In this document: positions 1 through 10,373 of the stretch, piece by piece | How positions within the stretch are numbered: the stretch's first letter is position 1 | Layout: every line of letters begins with the position of its first letter | NCBI GenBank assembly: GCA_003008705.1 | Contig: PDUO01000019.1 | Coordinates: 306,552 to 370,551, forward strand | Reading direction: 5' to 3' | DNA length: 64,000 nucleotides | Origin: Pezicula radicicola | Taxonomy: Eukaryota; Ascomycota; Leotiomycetes; Helotiales; Dermateaceae | The notes under the pieces: generated by a model | What the model saw: the letters and a program-made list of their open reading frames with translations, nothing else | What the model was told of the DNA's origin: nothing | Databases searched by the model: none | Program-made: the position numbers and the translations under genes

Positions 1-758
1 TGCTCCATCGTTCTATACTATCTTATTGTGTATATTACACCTGTTGCGGTGTACTTCTAGATGGACTGTTCGAGAGTCGTAGGCGGGAGAATTGAGATTC
101 GTAAATATCGAAAGGTATGCGAGTAGGACAGTGGATTGGGGAGCTGCGGCTACTTCGAGGAGTGCTTATTAGTGCTTGTAAAGGAAGGTCTACTTGCATA
201 TACAGATAGTTAATAGTGCCTTCTACATATATTGTACAGGTTCTACAAATGTCGTAGATTCTAATTAACACCAAGACAGCTTCCATATTCTGATAAGATA
301 TTGTCGCGACTTCTAGATTGGTTTTACACCCATACTGCCCCTACTTTCTACTTCCTTCTCCAAATATTTTTACCCTCTTACTACCACCAATCCCTTCAAC
401 ACTCTTCGCAATCACTCCAAATCAGAACATTGTCACTAGTTCTCACAATCTCTTCGCGTCTTTCTTGAAATCCGTTCATTCTGCAAATAATATGCAAGCA
501 GGAACGGTACTTTATATGGGGAGACAGAATTATGCACGTGATCGACCAAAAATACGACATCGTACCCTTCGTATTCCGTACAGAGATAGAGATGGCTTGG
601 TACCTGAATTACAGAGTAGGTAGGCAAGCAACGTCGAGGGCCCTCCACTCTCATCGCACCTCCAAGATACGCCGTTGATGTGCTGATAAACCATCTGCCA
701 GCGTGGCGAGACTTATCTGAGGCCATCACCTTGCCATAGCATATTCTGCCTCTCTACA
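1..758. other. Left edge, no supported gene
   Basis: Short open frames occur on both strands, but none has a recognisable motif or a convincing splice partner. Nothing here is called. The stretch directly precedes the decayed coding region that starts at 759. Confidence 0.5.
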
Positions 759-1946
759 ATGGCGTGCGCGCCTCCCCCAGCAGGAGCACGAACAAGACCT
801 GGCCTACAAGCGCTACACAACCTACCCGCAGATGTCGAATACATGCGAAACCTTCTCTTCACAATGCCGGTCCCTTTCACTATGCTCGCGATGGTTTTCG
901 ACGCGTACTAGCCTCTAATTGACAATGTCTGGTGCAAACAATACCAAGGCATCTGCTACTTCCAACCTATGCCTAGCAGTCCCAGGACGCCATATGACTC
1001 AATACGCTTCCCTTGTCGATTTGCGCGTACCTACTATGACACTGGAAAGAGTCACAACGCAGAACTAGAGGCTGCTTCTGCTGCTGGGCCCCCGAGTAGG
1101 AAGAGAAAGAGGAGGGAGGGAGGAACCTGTAGTTTTCGGGTCAAGCCAAGTGTTTTCGTCGGGTAGAAGGTACCCCAGATCATTATCTTTTCGAATATAG
1201 CAATCCGACGACAACCGACGTTGAGCACTCGCACACACTGGAGGAGTCAGATGCGTGTAAGATCAATTCGTTCTTGAAGACTGCTGCGACTGAAGAGGTG
1301 GCCAAGGGACATATGCCAGCGGAAGTTTATCATTCGATGCGCGAGGTGAAGCTGCCAGAAAAATCAAACTTCTCTAGAAGTGGCTGGAGGAAAGTTCATG
1401 AGAAGGCAGCATATTGAAACAGCGAAGCAGCAGAATGCGAGGGAAAGTACGAATTCCGCGTTGGCTATTGCTGGCGGTAAGTATCTGACAAGACAGCATG
1501 TCGTTGATGTGAAACTCCAGCTAAATAAGAACCCAAAGGTGCCTAGTACGCCCACTCCAATATATTCAGGTTCACAAGGAGGCAATATTACAAATGGAGG
1601 AACGTCAACCCCGAACGGATTGTCACAACCCCTGATATAGCAATCAATAAATGGCACACCTGGGCTGCTTGTGGCTCCCACGAATAGGCCACTGCTCGGT
1701 CGTCAGTCAAACGACCACCAAGAACACAAAACCCTCATAAAGTTTGAAGCCCATCGTCTACTCGAATCCACAACATCAACAACACATATCCCACGAGAAC
1801 TAATAGTACCACTACTTAATTCTGTGCTGAATTATATGGACAATGAAGTGGATGGCGTAGTTGATGGAAATGCTATGCTATACTTGCAGGTATACAGAAT
1901 GTTCAACAGACAGCTACAGCGACGAGGGAGAATACTGAGCATCTGA
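759..1946 (+). pseudogene. Decayed protein-coding region, unknown family
   Basis: Three consecutive reading frames look coding but do not connect cleanly. The first runs 759-1166 from an ATG, with an in-frame TAG at 909-911. The second runs about 1169-1417 without a stop and without a start codon. The third runs about 1380-1946 with an in-frame TAG at 1638-1640. The third frame contains a motif twice, AGGKFMRRQH and AGGKYLTRQH, followed by a charged stretch and a helical C-terminus. TAG can arise from CAG by C-to-T change. I do not recognise the family. The GGK-LTR motif faintly recalls the tails of fungal pogo-like transposases, but that is a guess. An expressed gene with odd introns is less likely, since no good splice sites bridge the frames. 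Confidence 0.4.
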
Positions 1947-2699
1947 TTTTCGAAGCATGGATTCTATGGACCACCCAATAGACGTGGTGTTTGAGTTCGC
2001 TCTTACAAAGGACGAGGAGTGATTGGACGAGTTTTACGACGCCAAAATTATCTTTGATGAATAGCCGAAGCATTAGCCGGAGCATCAGCCGGGCACAGGG
2101 AATGATCTATTTTCTTGTCTCAACAATAATAGCTGGGTGATTGGCAGGCAGCTAGACATGTTCGCAGCTGGGTTGCCGCACAGGTGCAGATGATATGCGG
2201 TTGCAGTGTATGCTACCAGGTTTAATCAGATCTTGCACCGGTAGTCTACGGGAGATCGCGTTCTACCCTTCATGGTCGCCAACCTACAAATCACACTAAG
2301 GTCAGCCGTCCAAGGTTTGATAGCGGTACCGAGGACCTGATATAGGTGACGTTGTACTGTATATACTACTGGTTGATAGGATTGGCTCAAACTCCTCGAC
2401 AATGAAGTGTATAGACCAGCATGAGTCGCTGCCTACATTATAACTAACAGCTACTAGCACTTTGAAACATAGAGTTGCTATACGATGCACCCGTCTTTTA
2501 GCAGTACCTCAAATAAAGAAGCACTGTACATGCTGGGGCCTAGGCGGTCCATTATGACGAGAGTGTCGTCGCGGCAGTTGTGACTATACCCAACGGTTGG
2601 CTTGACCTATTATCACCTTGTCCTTGCCGAAAGACACTCCCTAAAATATCTCATGAGTCCAGAAAGCATAGCAGGAAATAATCAAAAAAAAAACATTTC
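1947..2699. other. Intergenic, no supported gene
   Basis: A short open stretch at 1957-2022 follows the decayed region. The rest has frequent stops in all frames. No repeat or RNA signature was seen. Confidence 0.45.
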
Positions 2700-3084
2700 C
2701 TATCGATCTCTAAAGAGATGGATATTGGGGTTTCCAGAGTTCTGGAAGTCCCTGGCATAGCCAAGATACACTGCTCTCACTTCAGCAATAATCTCCCTTT
2801 TCCTTATCGCATAACTTCTATGACAGCAACAACAAAAAGCCCAGGCTGCAGACCTAGATCTGCTATACCAGCCCCGTTCATATAAGATTTCTCTCGTCAT
2901 CTGCTGCTGGTGTTCAGCTGAAAGGGACCCCAAGGCTGAATCCAAACCCCTCACAAAATTGGCGTTCGGTAAGCTTACAGCCATGAAAACTCTGCAATTG
3001 GTCAGTTGAACATCTGCACTTTACATGTGAATTTTCAATTGGTTCCATCCCCTGTTCAACATCATAAGGCTGGATCTCAGTCAT
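2700..3084 (-). CDS. Possible small hypothetical gene
   Basis: A 94-residue frame (2984 to 2700) and a second frame beginning at an ATG at 3084 together look like one small protein, but the bridging splice is not resolved because the only intron-like piece would be about 30 bp. The downstream part has a run of cysteines (CCCC) followed by a basic helix. No family is recognised. Both frames may be chance. Confidence 0.22.
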
Positions 3085-3284
3085 GGCGACATGGTGGCGC
3101 AACGTCGGGAAAAGTGAGTTCGACTCATGGTTTGCGTTATCTTGTCAGCGCCGTGGAAGCCGCCACCTTTCATCACTTCTCTCTCATCTCCTCATCCTTT
3201 GGAGATACTGTCTCCCTTTTCTTTGCTCCACCATGTCTCTCTTTCAAACTCCTCAGCACGCAAAATCTAAAATCTATAGCAAAT

Positions 3285-4298
3285 ATGAGACGCGTGATGA
3301 GAAGAGCGACCACAAGGGAGAGCGTATTGTCACCGGGTATCATTATCGGCATCACCGTAGGAGGAGGAGTCTTGGTCATTACGACCATTTCCTTGGTCAT
3401 TTTCTTCATCCTTCGTCGTCGGAGAGCTCAGTTGCAGAAAAAGTCACATTCAGAAGACCCATTTTCCGAAACACAGCAACTCTTCCTTCCACCATTCTCT
3501 TCACCGAGAGTCGAACATGTAGACGGCCAAGACTTTGTAATGGTTACTCTCGCCTACGAAGATGAGAGTTTAGTCTTAGAAAGAGAAAGAAGTAAGAGAG
3601 CTGGAGTAGGAGGAAGAAAATGTAACGAAGAGAGAGAAGAGAGGGAAGAGAGAGAAGAGAGAATCCCGAAGAAAACGAATGGAGAGAGGCAAGAAAGACC
3701 ACCCAAGAAAGCGAAGGGAGAGAGGCAAGAAAGACCACCCAAGAAAGCGAATGGAGAGAGACAAGAAAGACCACCCAGGAAAATGAATGGGGAAAAACAA
3801 GAAAGAATCCCCAAGAAATCCAACGACCAAAAGTCAAATAGACGTTCCGTCATCACGTCACCTACCCTAAAGACACTTTACTTGCCATCAACAAATATTA
3901 TTATTACACCACCTACACCTATATCTCCACGAGTCTTCCGTTCTCCAGCCTCACGGCGTCCTTCTATTTTACCTAATATTGACGAGGTTTTGGAGGAGAA
4001 TGCGGACGAAAACGAGAATGGGGATGTGCTTAGAGCAAGCGCTGGGGACAAGAATGAGAGCGGGAAGCAGCTTACTGGGGAGGTTAATAAGGAGAGGGAT
4101 TTATTACTTTTAAGTAAGGGTGTGGATGGGGAGCTTTCCTTTAGGCAAAGGGTTCAGGCTCAGAGACTTCAGAGGATTCATGGGGTTGAGGGGGCGTCCT
4201 TGTCTTCTGAGCCGTCGTTGGAGACTCTAAAGAAAAAGGCTGTTGTTGAGAGGTTGATGAGGGGGGTTGGTGGTGCGGTTAGTGGGGAAAGGAAATGA
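3285..4298 (+). CDS. Single-pass membrane protein with basic repeat tail
   Basis: The frame gives 337 residues from ATG 3285. The frame is open further upstream to 3006, but 3285 places a short basic N-terminus just before the membrane segment. Residues about 18-43 form one Gly/Ile/Val-rich transmembrane helix, closed by four arginines at 44-47, the classic stop-transfer pattern that puts the long C-terminal part in the cytosol. Residues 133-180 are four copies of a 12-residue unit (GERQERPPKKAN and variants), preceded by a Glu/Arg-rich stretch. The remainder is low complexity, with prolines and then acidic residues. No enzyme motif is present. Fungal proteins of this layout are usually lineage-specific, and the function is unknown. 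Antisense frames over the repeat are artefacts of the biased composition. Confidence 0.6.
   Translation: MRRVMRRATTRESVLSPGIIIGITVGGGVLVITTISLVIFFILRRRRAQLQKKSHSEDPFSETQQLFLPPFSSPRVEHVDGQDFVMVTLAYEDESLVLERERSKRAGVGGRKCNEEREEREEREERIPKKTNGERQERPPKKAKGERQERPPKKANGERQERPPRKMNGEKQERIPKKSNDQKSNRRSVITSPTLKTLYLPSTNIIITPPTPISPRVFRSPASRRPSILPNIDEVLEENADENENGDVLRASAGDKNESGKQLTGEVNKERDLLLLSKGVDGELSFRQRVQAQRLQRIHGVEGASLSSEPSLETLKKKAVVERLMRGVGGAVSGERK
3681..3824 (+). repeat. 36-bp coding minisatellite, four units
   Basis: Four head-to-tail 36-bp units begin at 3681, 3717, 3753 and 3789, each starting GGAGAGAGG or a close variant. The unit length is a multiple of three, so copy-number change would not break the frame of the host gene. 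Confidence 0.85.
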
Positions 4299-4720
4299 GT
4301 GAGTGAGTTGAGTGAGTGAGTTGAGTGAGTGAGTGGTGTTTATATGTGGTAGGGATGGCGTTTTGGGATTTAGGGGACTGGCATTGGAGTTACAATTAGG
4401 ATTTAGGATTGGGATGGAGTTGGGATTGGAGTTTGCATTTGGGGTTTGGGAGTTAGGATAGGACTTGGTGTTTTTGTATTTGGTTGTCCTTTGCATTTGC
4501 TGTGTGTGTGGTTTATACCTTATACCTCATAGTTATCTATATACCCATTATTCGACGGCCCAAAGACTTTGATTGCTAGAGCAAGCTGCGTGACTGGAAG
4601 GCCACGATGTTGGTCACGTGGAGGCACTAGGCAGACATTGGCCTACAGCCTAGTTACTACTCTGGGGATCGACGACTTTAACTATTAGCATTACAACTTA
4701 CACTATCCTTACCATCTATC
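4299..4720. other. Intergenic with GAGT microsatellite
   Basis: It begins with a GAGTGAGTT-type repeat (about 4298-4334), followed by G-rich, T-rich sequence to 4500. The last 220 bp form the upstream region of the STAND gene. No TATA box is evident. Confidence 0.6.
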
Positions 4721-7700
4721 ATGGATCCCCTGAGTGTCACAGCAAGCGTTATTGCGGTCATACAGCTTACAGGATCAGTCATTTCCACTGTCTACAATTA
4801 CAGAAAAGGTGTCAAGAACGCACCAGAAGATGCAGCCAAGATTATACAAGATCTGACCGGGTTGTCGCACATTCTTGAGAAACTCCTACAGATTATCGAA
4901 AAAGAATCATCTACTAAAGTATCTCGATTGGCGTCCTTGGAAGCCCTTGTCAAACCTGATGGACCCTTAGAATCGTGTCAGAAGACACTTAAACGTTTAA
5001 ACGCAATGCTTCAGCCGAAAAATGGACGGCGAGCGGTTAAGCAATCATTGATATGGCCTCTGAAGAAGGATTACATAAAGCAGACTCTCGATGAGATCGC
5101 TACAGCTAAAGAAACGCTTAGTCTTGCTCTTACAGTAGATCATGTGTGAGTCTTCTAGTCTCGGGTCTTGGAGTGTTGCTCATAGCTCTCGCCAGATCAC
5201 TAGCACTCGAAATTAAGGATGGAATTGATGCCTTAACATCTTCTTTCGAGTCCTACCGATTTGGTAAAGCACAGAATATTTCGCCTGTAGTTACTAGTTA
5301 TACTGCAGTGGCTAATCAAAGCTCTTTGAAGACGAGAAGCGAAAGGCAGTCCTTTCAGGTCTTTCTCCAACAGATCCCACAACCAAACACCTGGAAGCAT
5401 ACAGGAAGCATCAGAATGGTACTGGCGATTGGTTCACTAAATCAGAGCAATACTTGAAATGGGTCGATATGGCTGACTCAGTCTTGTGGATCAATGGAAT
5501 CCGTATGTGTTGCCCATTACAAATCCGCCTGTCTGTATCTACATGTATCCAACTGACAAAGCTGCAGCCGGGTGTGGAAAGACTATACTATGGTAAGTAG
5601 GCACTCAAGGGCGTTTACTTTGTTTAACTGAAGCAGCTCCATAGCGATTGAAGACCTGCTCCAAAACTATCAACCAAATAGACCGCAAACTGCTGTTGCG
5701 TATTACTACTTTAACTTCCAGGCAAAGGCAGAACAGCAGTTCGCCAACTTGCTACGATCTATCATTTTGCAGCTTTCTTGCCAGTGCCGCAAGTTACCAC
5801 CTTCGGTCGAGAAAATAAATCATAAAGGGTTTCGGGAATCTGGCTTTTCTAGCGAATACCTGATGTACATTGTCAAAGAAGTTCTTAAGAGCTTTCGGGA
5901 GGCCTATATTGTAGTTGATGCTTTTGACGAATGTGAGCAAAGCGAAAAAGTAGTACGTTGGACCCAAGAGCTTGTGCCGAATGGAGATTGTAGACTCCAT
6001 CTGCTAGTTTCAAGTCGCCAGGATTATCGTTTCCATAGTTCCTTGGACTTATCCACAGTATCAATTCTCGCTCTCGACGAACATACTTTCGAAAAGGATA
6101 TCCGACTGTATATCAGAGAGCAACTGGGCACTGATCCTAGGATGACACGGTGGCCACCCAATGTACAGAACGACATCGAGCAATCTTTGCTAGCCAAGGC
6201 TGGAGGCTTGTGAGTAGCCCTTGAGTTTCTAGGGAAAAGTCACTGACTGTGGCAGATTTCGATTAGTAGGTTGTCAACTAGACGTTCTGCGGAAATGCCT
6301 AAGAGTCAATAACATCAAGGCTGTGCTTGATACACTACCAAAGACATTGAGCGAGATGTATGATCAAATTATTACCAGCATTGATGAACCTTACGTTGAA
6401 GACGCGTGCATGATTTTGAAGTGGCTTGTTTTTTCTGCTCGTCCAGTATGATCCCTTTTGTATTGCGCGTTGGTCTGCTAAATCACAAGAGCTAATCTAT
6501 GAGGGAATAGCTACGAACGAACGAGTTGAACGAAGTTCTTGCTTTTGACCGAAGCGATCCACACAATCCAATGTTCAGTCCCCACCTTCGACTTCCGCTT
6601 CTTGAGGATGTACTTACTCTCTGCTCAAGTCTTGTTATTGTGTCAGGTAAAGAATCTAAGGACCAGGATGATTCGAATATCGAGTCATTGGAAGTTCGTC
6701 TGGCTCATAGCTCAGTGAAAGACTATCTTCTCTCCCGTCATACCAAGAGCGGGCCATCTGTACAGTTTGCCTTGGAAGCACAGGCGGCACATTCTGTCAT
6801 GACTACGTGTTGCCTTAACTATCTTCTACAATTTGATTCTCAATTGGATATGGCGATGCTACGAGAGTTTCCACTGGGGCCGTACGCCGCGCAATTCTGG
6901 ACCGAGCACTACAGGCACTCTGAGGCTTCTTATAGAGACCTTGTAGACCGACTAGCACTGCAGCTTCTTACAACAGAAACAGCATATCGAAACTGTTGCT
7001 GTTTGTATAACCCAGATGGACCTTGGCGAGACATTGCAATAAAAAAAGGTGCTAGGCTGCCAGCCCTGCCGGCGCTGTATTACGCTTCTCTCACAGGCCT
7101 TTCCCGAATGATAATATCGCTACTTGCTGACGAAGCCGATCCTAATGAGAACGCCCACGGATCTTATGGGGAAGCTTTGGGTGCTGCGGCCTACAGGGGC
7201 GACGAAGACAGTGTACAAGCGTTGCTCAGCGCAGGTGCCTGGCCAGATGGAGGGTCCAGTAGCGAATATAGCGAATACGGCCTTCCTATCGCCTCAGCTG
7301 CTTCACAAGGCAACACCGCCATCGTGGAGATACTCTTGAGGGCGGGTGCGCGTGTGAACAAAAAATGTTTTGACTGCCAGGGCTCAGCACTGTACCAGGC
7401 GATATATTACAGGCGCCTAGAAACTGCCAAGATGCTTTTGGACGCTGGCGCATACGCAGACGCGTTTGCAGGCAAGAGTGGCGTGGTATTTGCAATTTCA
7501 ATAGCTGCCCGCCGGGGTGATCGCGACTTCGTGTGTCTTCTATTTCCTAGAGTCTCCGAAAAGAATGCTGCGAGAGCCTTGGATGAGGTAGCTCGCGCAG
7601 GGCATCGGGAACTTTTAGAAACTCTACTACAGACGCAGAGAGGAAGAGACATAGTAGCCGGCTCGTCGGAGATGATGCAAATCTACTACTGGAACGCGGT

Positions 7701-8625
7701 GGGAAAGACAGTTTCTGAGGATGTGCTTAACAAGGCGATTGCGCTTACCTCAGCAGAAAGTCGCCAAATGTGTCAAAAAGCTTTGGTTAAAGCTGCAGAA
7801 AATGGGCATCTCTCGACGGTGCAGGTGTTTCTCTCGGGAGGCGTCAGTTCTAACTCTCACTGGGAAAGGAAGTCATGTCTCTGGGCTGCAGTGGACCAGG
7901 AGCACGTCGAGATTGCTCGTCTACTCCTTGCCTCTGGTGCTGATCCAAATACAGAATACAGAGAAATATCCGCACTCAACACAAGTATCGAGAAGGCCAA
8001 TGAAGAATTGTTCGACCTCTTGCTAGAGAAAGGGGCTTCGACCGCAGTGAGCCAAATTAAAGACGTTCAGTACGACACGCTCGCGCTCCCTATTCACTAC
8101 GCTGCCAAAGCCGGCAACATCCACATTCTCCGCAGATTGCTAGAAACAGGCCTCGAAGCTGACAAGTCATTGATCGTAAACGGTTGGACAACTTTGTTCC
8201 ATGCTGCAAAAGCTGGCCATGAAGAAGCTCTATGTGTTTTGATCAACGAGTACGGTGCAGATATCAATCGACGAGCCAATAATGGAGTGGTCGCAATTCA
8301 CGTCGCAGCATATCACAACCACAGCAAATGTGTTGAAGTATTCCTAGATGCCGGTCTTGATGTAAATATACAAGACCATGCTGGCCGGACGTCATTACAC
8401 TGGGCTGCGCAGGAAGGTAGCATTGACGCTGTACAGGTCTTGCTCGAAAGAGATGCTGACGTCTTTATCGAAGATGACAAATTCATGAAGGCTGCGGATA
8501 TTGCAAAAGTTAAAGCTTTAGAGATCGCGGAATCCCAGAAATCGGAACACCATTGGAAAGAACCTCGCGAAGACAATTATGAACCTATTCTAGATATGTT
8601 GGTACAAAAGGCGACTCAGTCATAA
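4721..8625 (+). CDS. NACHT-ankyrin STAND (NLR-like) receptor
   Basis: The seven exons are 4721-5145, 5196-5263, 5332-5502, 5568-5592, 5637-6209, 6256-6445 and 6511-8625. All junctions keep phase and give 1188 residues. The N-terminus MDPLSVTASVIAV is typical of the fungal N-terminal domain of STAND proteins (HeLo-like/PigL-type), thought to be a membrane-targeting or signalling domain. The P-loop GIPGCGKT is at 220-227 and is split by introns 3 and 4. Walker B IVVDAFDEC is at 321-329, followed by a sensor-like LLVSSRQD. A winged-helix region with SARPLRTNELNEVLA follows. The ankyrin repeats (AA..G....V..LL..GA) start near 667 and run to near 1165. Family knowledge: such proteins act as cytosolic signal-sensing switches in non-self recognition. 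The ligand is not predictable. Branch sites GCTAATC and AACTGAC support the introns. No break is seen. Confidence 0.9.
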
Positions 8626-9110
8626 CATGGATCGAACAAACATAGCAGCACAGCACCTTCCGTCATAGAATATTAGTACCACACAAGAATAGTTGACAAA
8701 GGTCACCGTCTCTATAGAGCTCTTAGCTCTGCACAGTGTCTAGAACTAATAGAGCATTTTATATAAGCTAATAACACTCTCTTATAATATTATTATTTAC
8801 CTTATTTAGGTAATTTTAAGCACTCCTACAGCCGTTACTTAACAATAGCTTAAGTTGCTTAAGTCAAGTTCGTTCCTTAAGTTAAGTCAGTTATTCAACT
8901 TAAGTTAGTTACTTAAGCTATGTTTACTACTTTAGTTATAAGGTAAAAAATTATAATAAAGGCTGACAGTTACATTAAAAAGGATCTAGTAAACTTATAA
9001 TAGAGGTTTTACATACAGCCTTATATCTCAAGGATAAAGAAGCACCTACAAAGAAAAACCATGAATCAAATACCACAAATAAGGAAATTCATTATTCCTA
9101 CTATGAGCTA
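8626..9110. other. AT-rich intergenic with CTTAAGTTA-type repeats
   Basis: Very AT-rich. Between about 8820 and 8925 the words TTAAGTT, TTAAGTCA and ACTTAAG recur in both orientations. Similar TTAAGTTACT words occur near 39905-39970 and 55970-56100, which suggests a shared decayed repeat. Confidence 0.5.
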
Positions 9111-9517
9111 GCTATATAGCGAGTCCCTTCAGGACAGTCAGACCTTCACATCTTATCATGCATAGACTAGAGGAGAAGAAATACTACCGGCAGTAATTCT
9201 TATAGTGGGTGATATTACAATAAGTACTCATATACCTACTTATTACCTTCTAAAAGACTAATCTTATATACACTAACTAAAGCCTTTTAAAAGGCTTTTA
9301 ACTATATAAATCACCTATAGTCTAATTTCTTACTAAGTAATATAGCCTATAATTACAGGGCACTATACCTTGTAATTATATGGTACTATAGCATGAAGCA
9401 AGGGATTTTTATAGCCTAAGCGGCGCCGCCGCTTAAACCTAAGGCACAGATTACTAAGGTTCACGTAAAGATAAGACGTGACAGTCTGACTGTTCCGAAG
9501 GAACTCGGCTATATAGC
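9111..9517. mobile_element. Miniature inverted-repeat element (about 407 bp)
   Basis: The left end 9111-9157 and the right end 9470-9517 are inverted copies. Both start GCTATATAGC at the outer edge and share GAGT(C/T)CCTTC, GACAGTCAGAC and CTTATC further in, with few mismatches. The interior has no gene. It contains CCTATAATTA-type palindromic words and one GC-rich palindrome at 9417-9435 with perfect 8-bp arms (TAAGCGGC). Size and structure fit a non-autonomous DNA transposon. No target-site duplication could be fixed by eye. Confidence 0.75.
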
Positions 9518-9618
9518 ATTATCGTTAAGATATCTTACTGTGCCTATAAACCTCCAATTTTTTTACTCTTCCTCACTACCCTCCTCTTCAAACTACCCTT
9601 TCATTTCTTCTACTTCTG

Positions 9619-9895
9619 CTACAATATCTTTCCCTTAAAGGACCCCTTCACCGTTAGCTGCGCTCTAACTCTCTCCGCCGCCGCGATTTCACCTTCATTC
9701 TTACCACCATACATCATCTTCAGATAGTAATCGAAAGTCTGAGATACCTCAGCTACCTTTTTGAAATGAGAATTCTCGCTTGAGCTCGACCTTGACCTGC
9801 TGCGATTCGAACTTTTTGGCGTATTCTTTGTCTTCGAATTCTGCTAGGGCAAGGGCCGTTTGAAAGGTATTACGGATTTGTCTTTGGATATAATA
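9619..9895 (-). pseudogene. C-terminal relic of a fungal AAA+ ATPase
   Basis: On the minus strand one frame reads RQIRNTFQTALALAEFE, matching the conserved NGRQIRNAFQTALALA segment after the lid helices of large fungal AAA+ ATPases. The next part, HFKKVAEVSQTFDYYLKMM and a GG..EGE tail ending in a stop at 9619-9621, is the usual terminal block of the same family but lies in another frame. A frameshift therefore sits near 9765-9780. The ATPase core is absent upstream, where the 30-base gap and low-complexity sequence lie. This is a truncated copy. Confidence 0.72.
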
Positions 9896-10373
9896 GTTTA
9901 ACTAGTGGCTTTTTGACGGGTACGACAAACAGTGTGGGGTTGGGGTTAAGGAAAGGGGAGAAAAATACTTTATTCATTCTTTCCCCTACCAACCACTACC
10001 ATCATGCATAAGACTATAAAACCACGAGAAAAAAAATCCAAACCATTCAACTATTCAACTATTCAACTATTCCACTATCAACTACTAATGCCTATACCTA
10101 TACTATCCTAACTTCCCCCCAATGGAAAAAAAAAACACTACCAAAAAGCACTTTTGCCAACCCACTATTTCATATCGCAGAATTCATAACTCATAACCCA
10201 TATCCCAATTTCCCTTCCCTATTCCAAGCCCTAAATCCCAAAACTCCCACTTATGCATCAACCAACCAAAAGCTCCAAAACCATCCACTTTTCTTCCNNN
10301 NNNNNNNNNNNNNNNNNNNNNNNNNNNCTCCCCATTTTCTCCAAACCCCACATATCCCCTCCCCACAAAACCC
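9896..10373. other. Intergenic with 30-base assembly gap
   Basis: Low-complexity C/A-rich sequence includes an ATTCAACT tandem run near 10045-10080. Unknown bases fill 10298-10327. The end of this stretch is probably the 3' untranslated region of the F-box gene. Confidence 0.7.

Noticed and set aside
3544..3856. Several antisense frames over the repeat gene
   Set aside because: They arise from the purine-rich minisatellite on the opposite strand and have extreme Phe/Leu/Ser composition.
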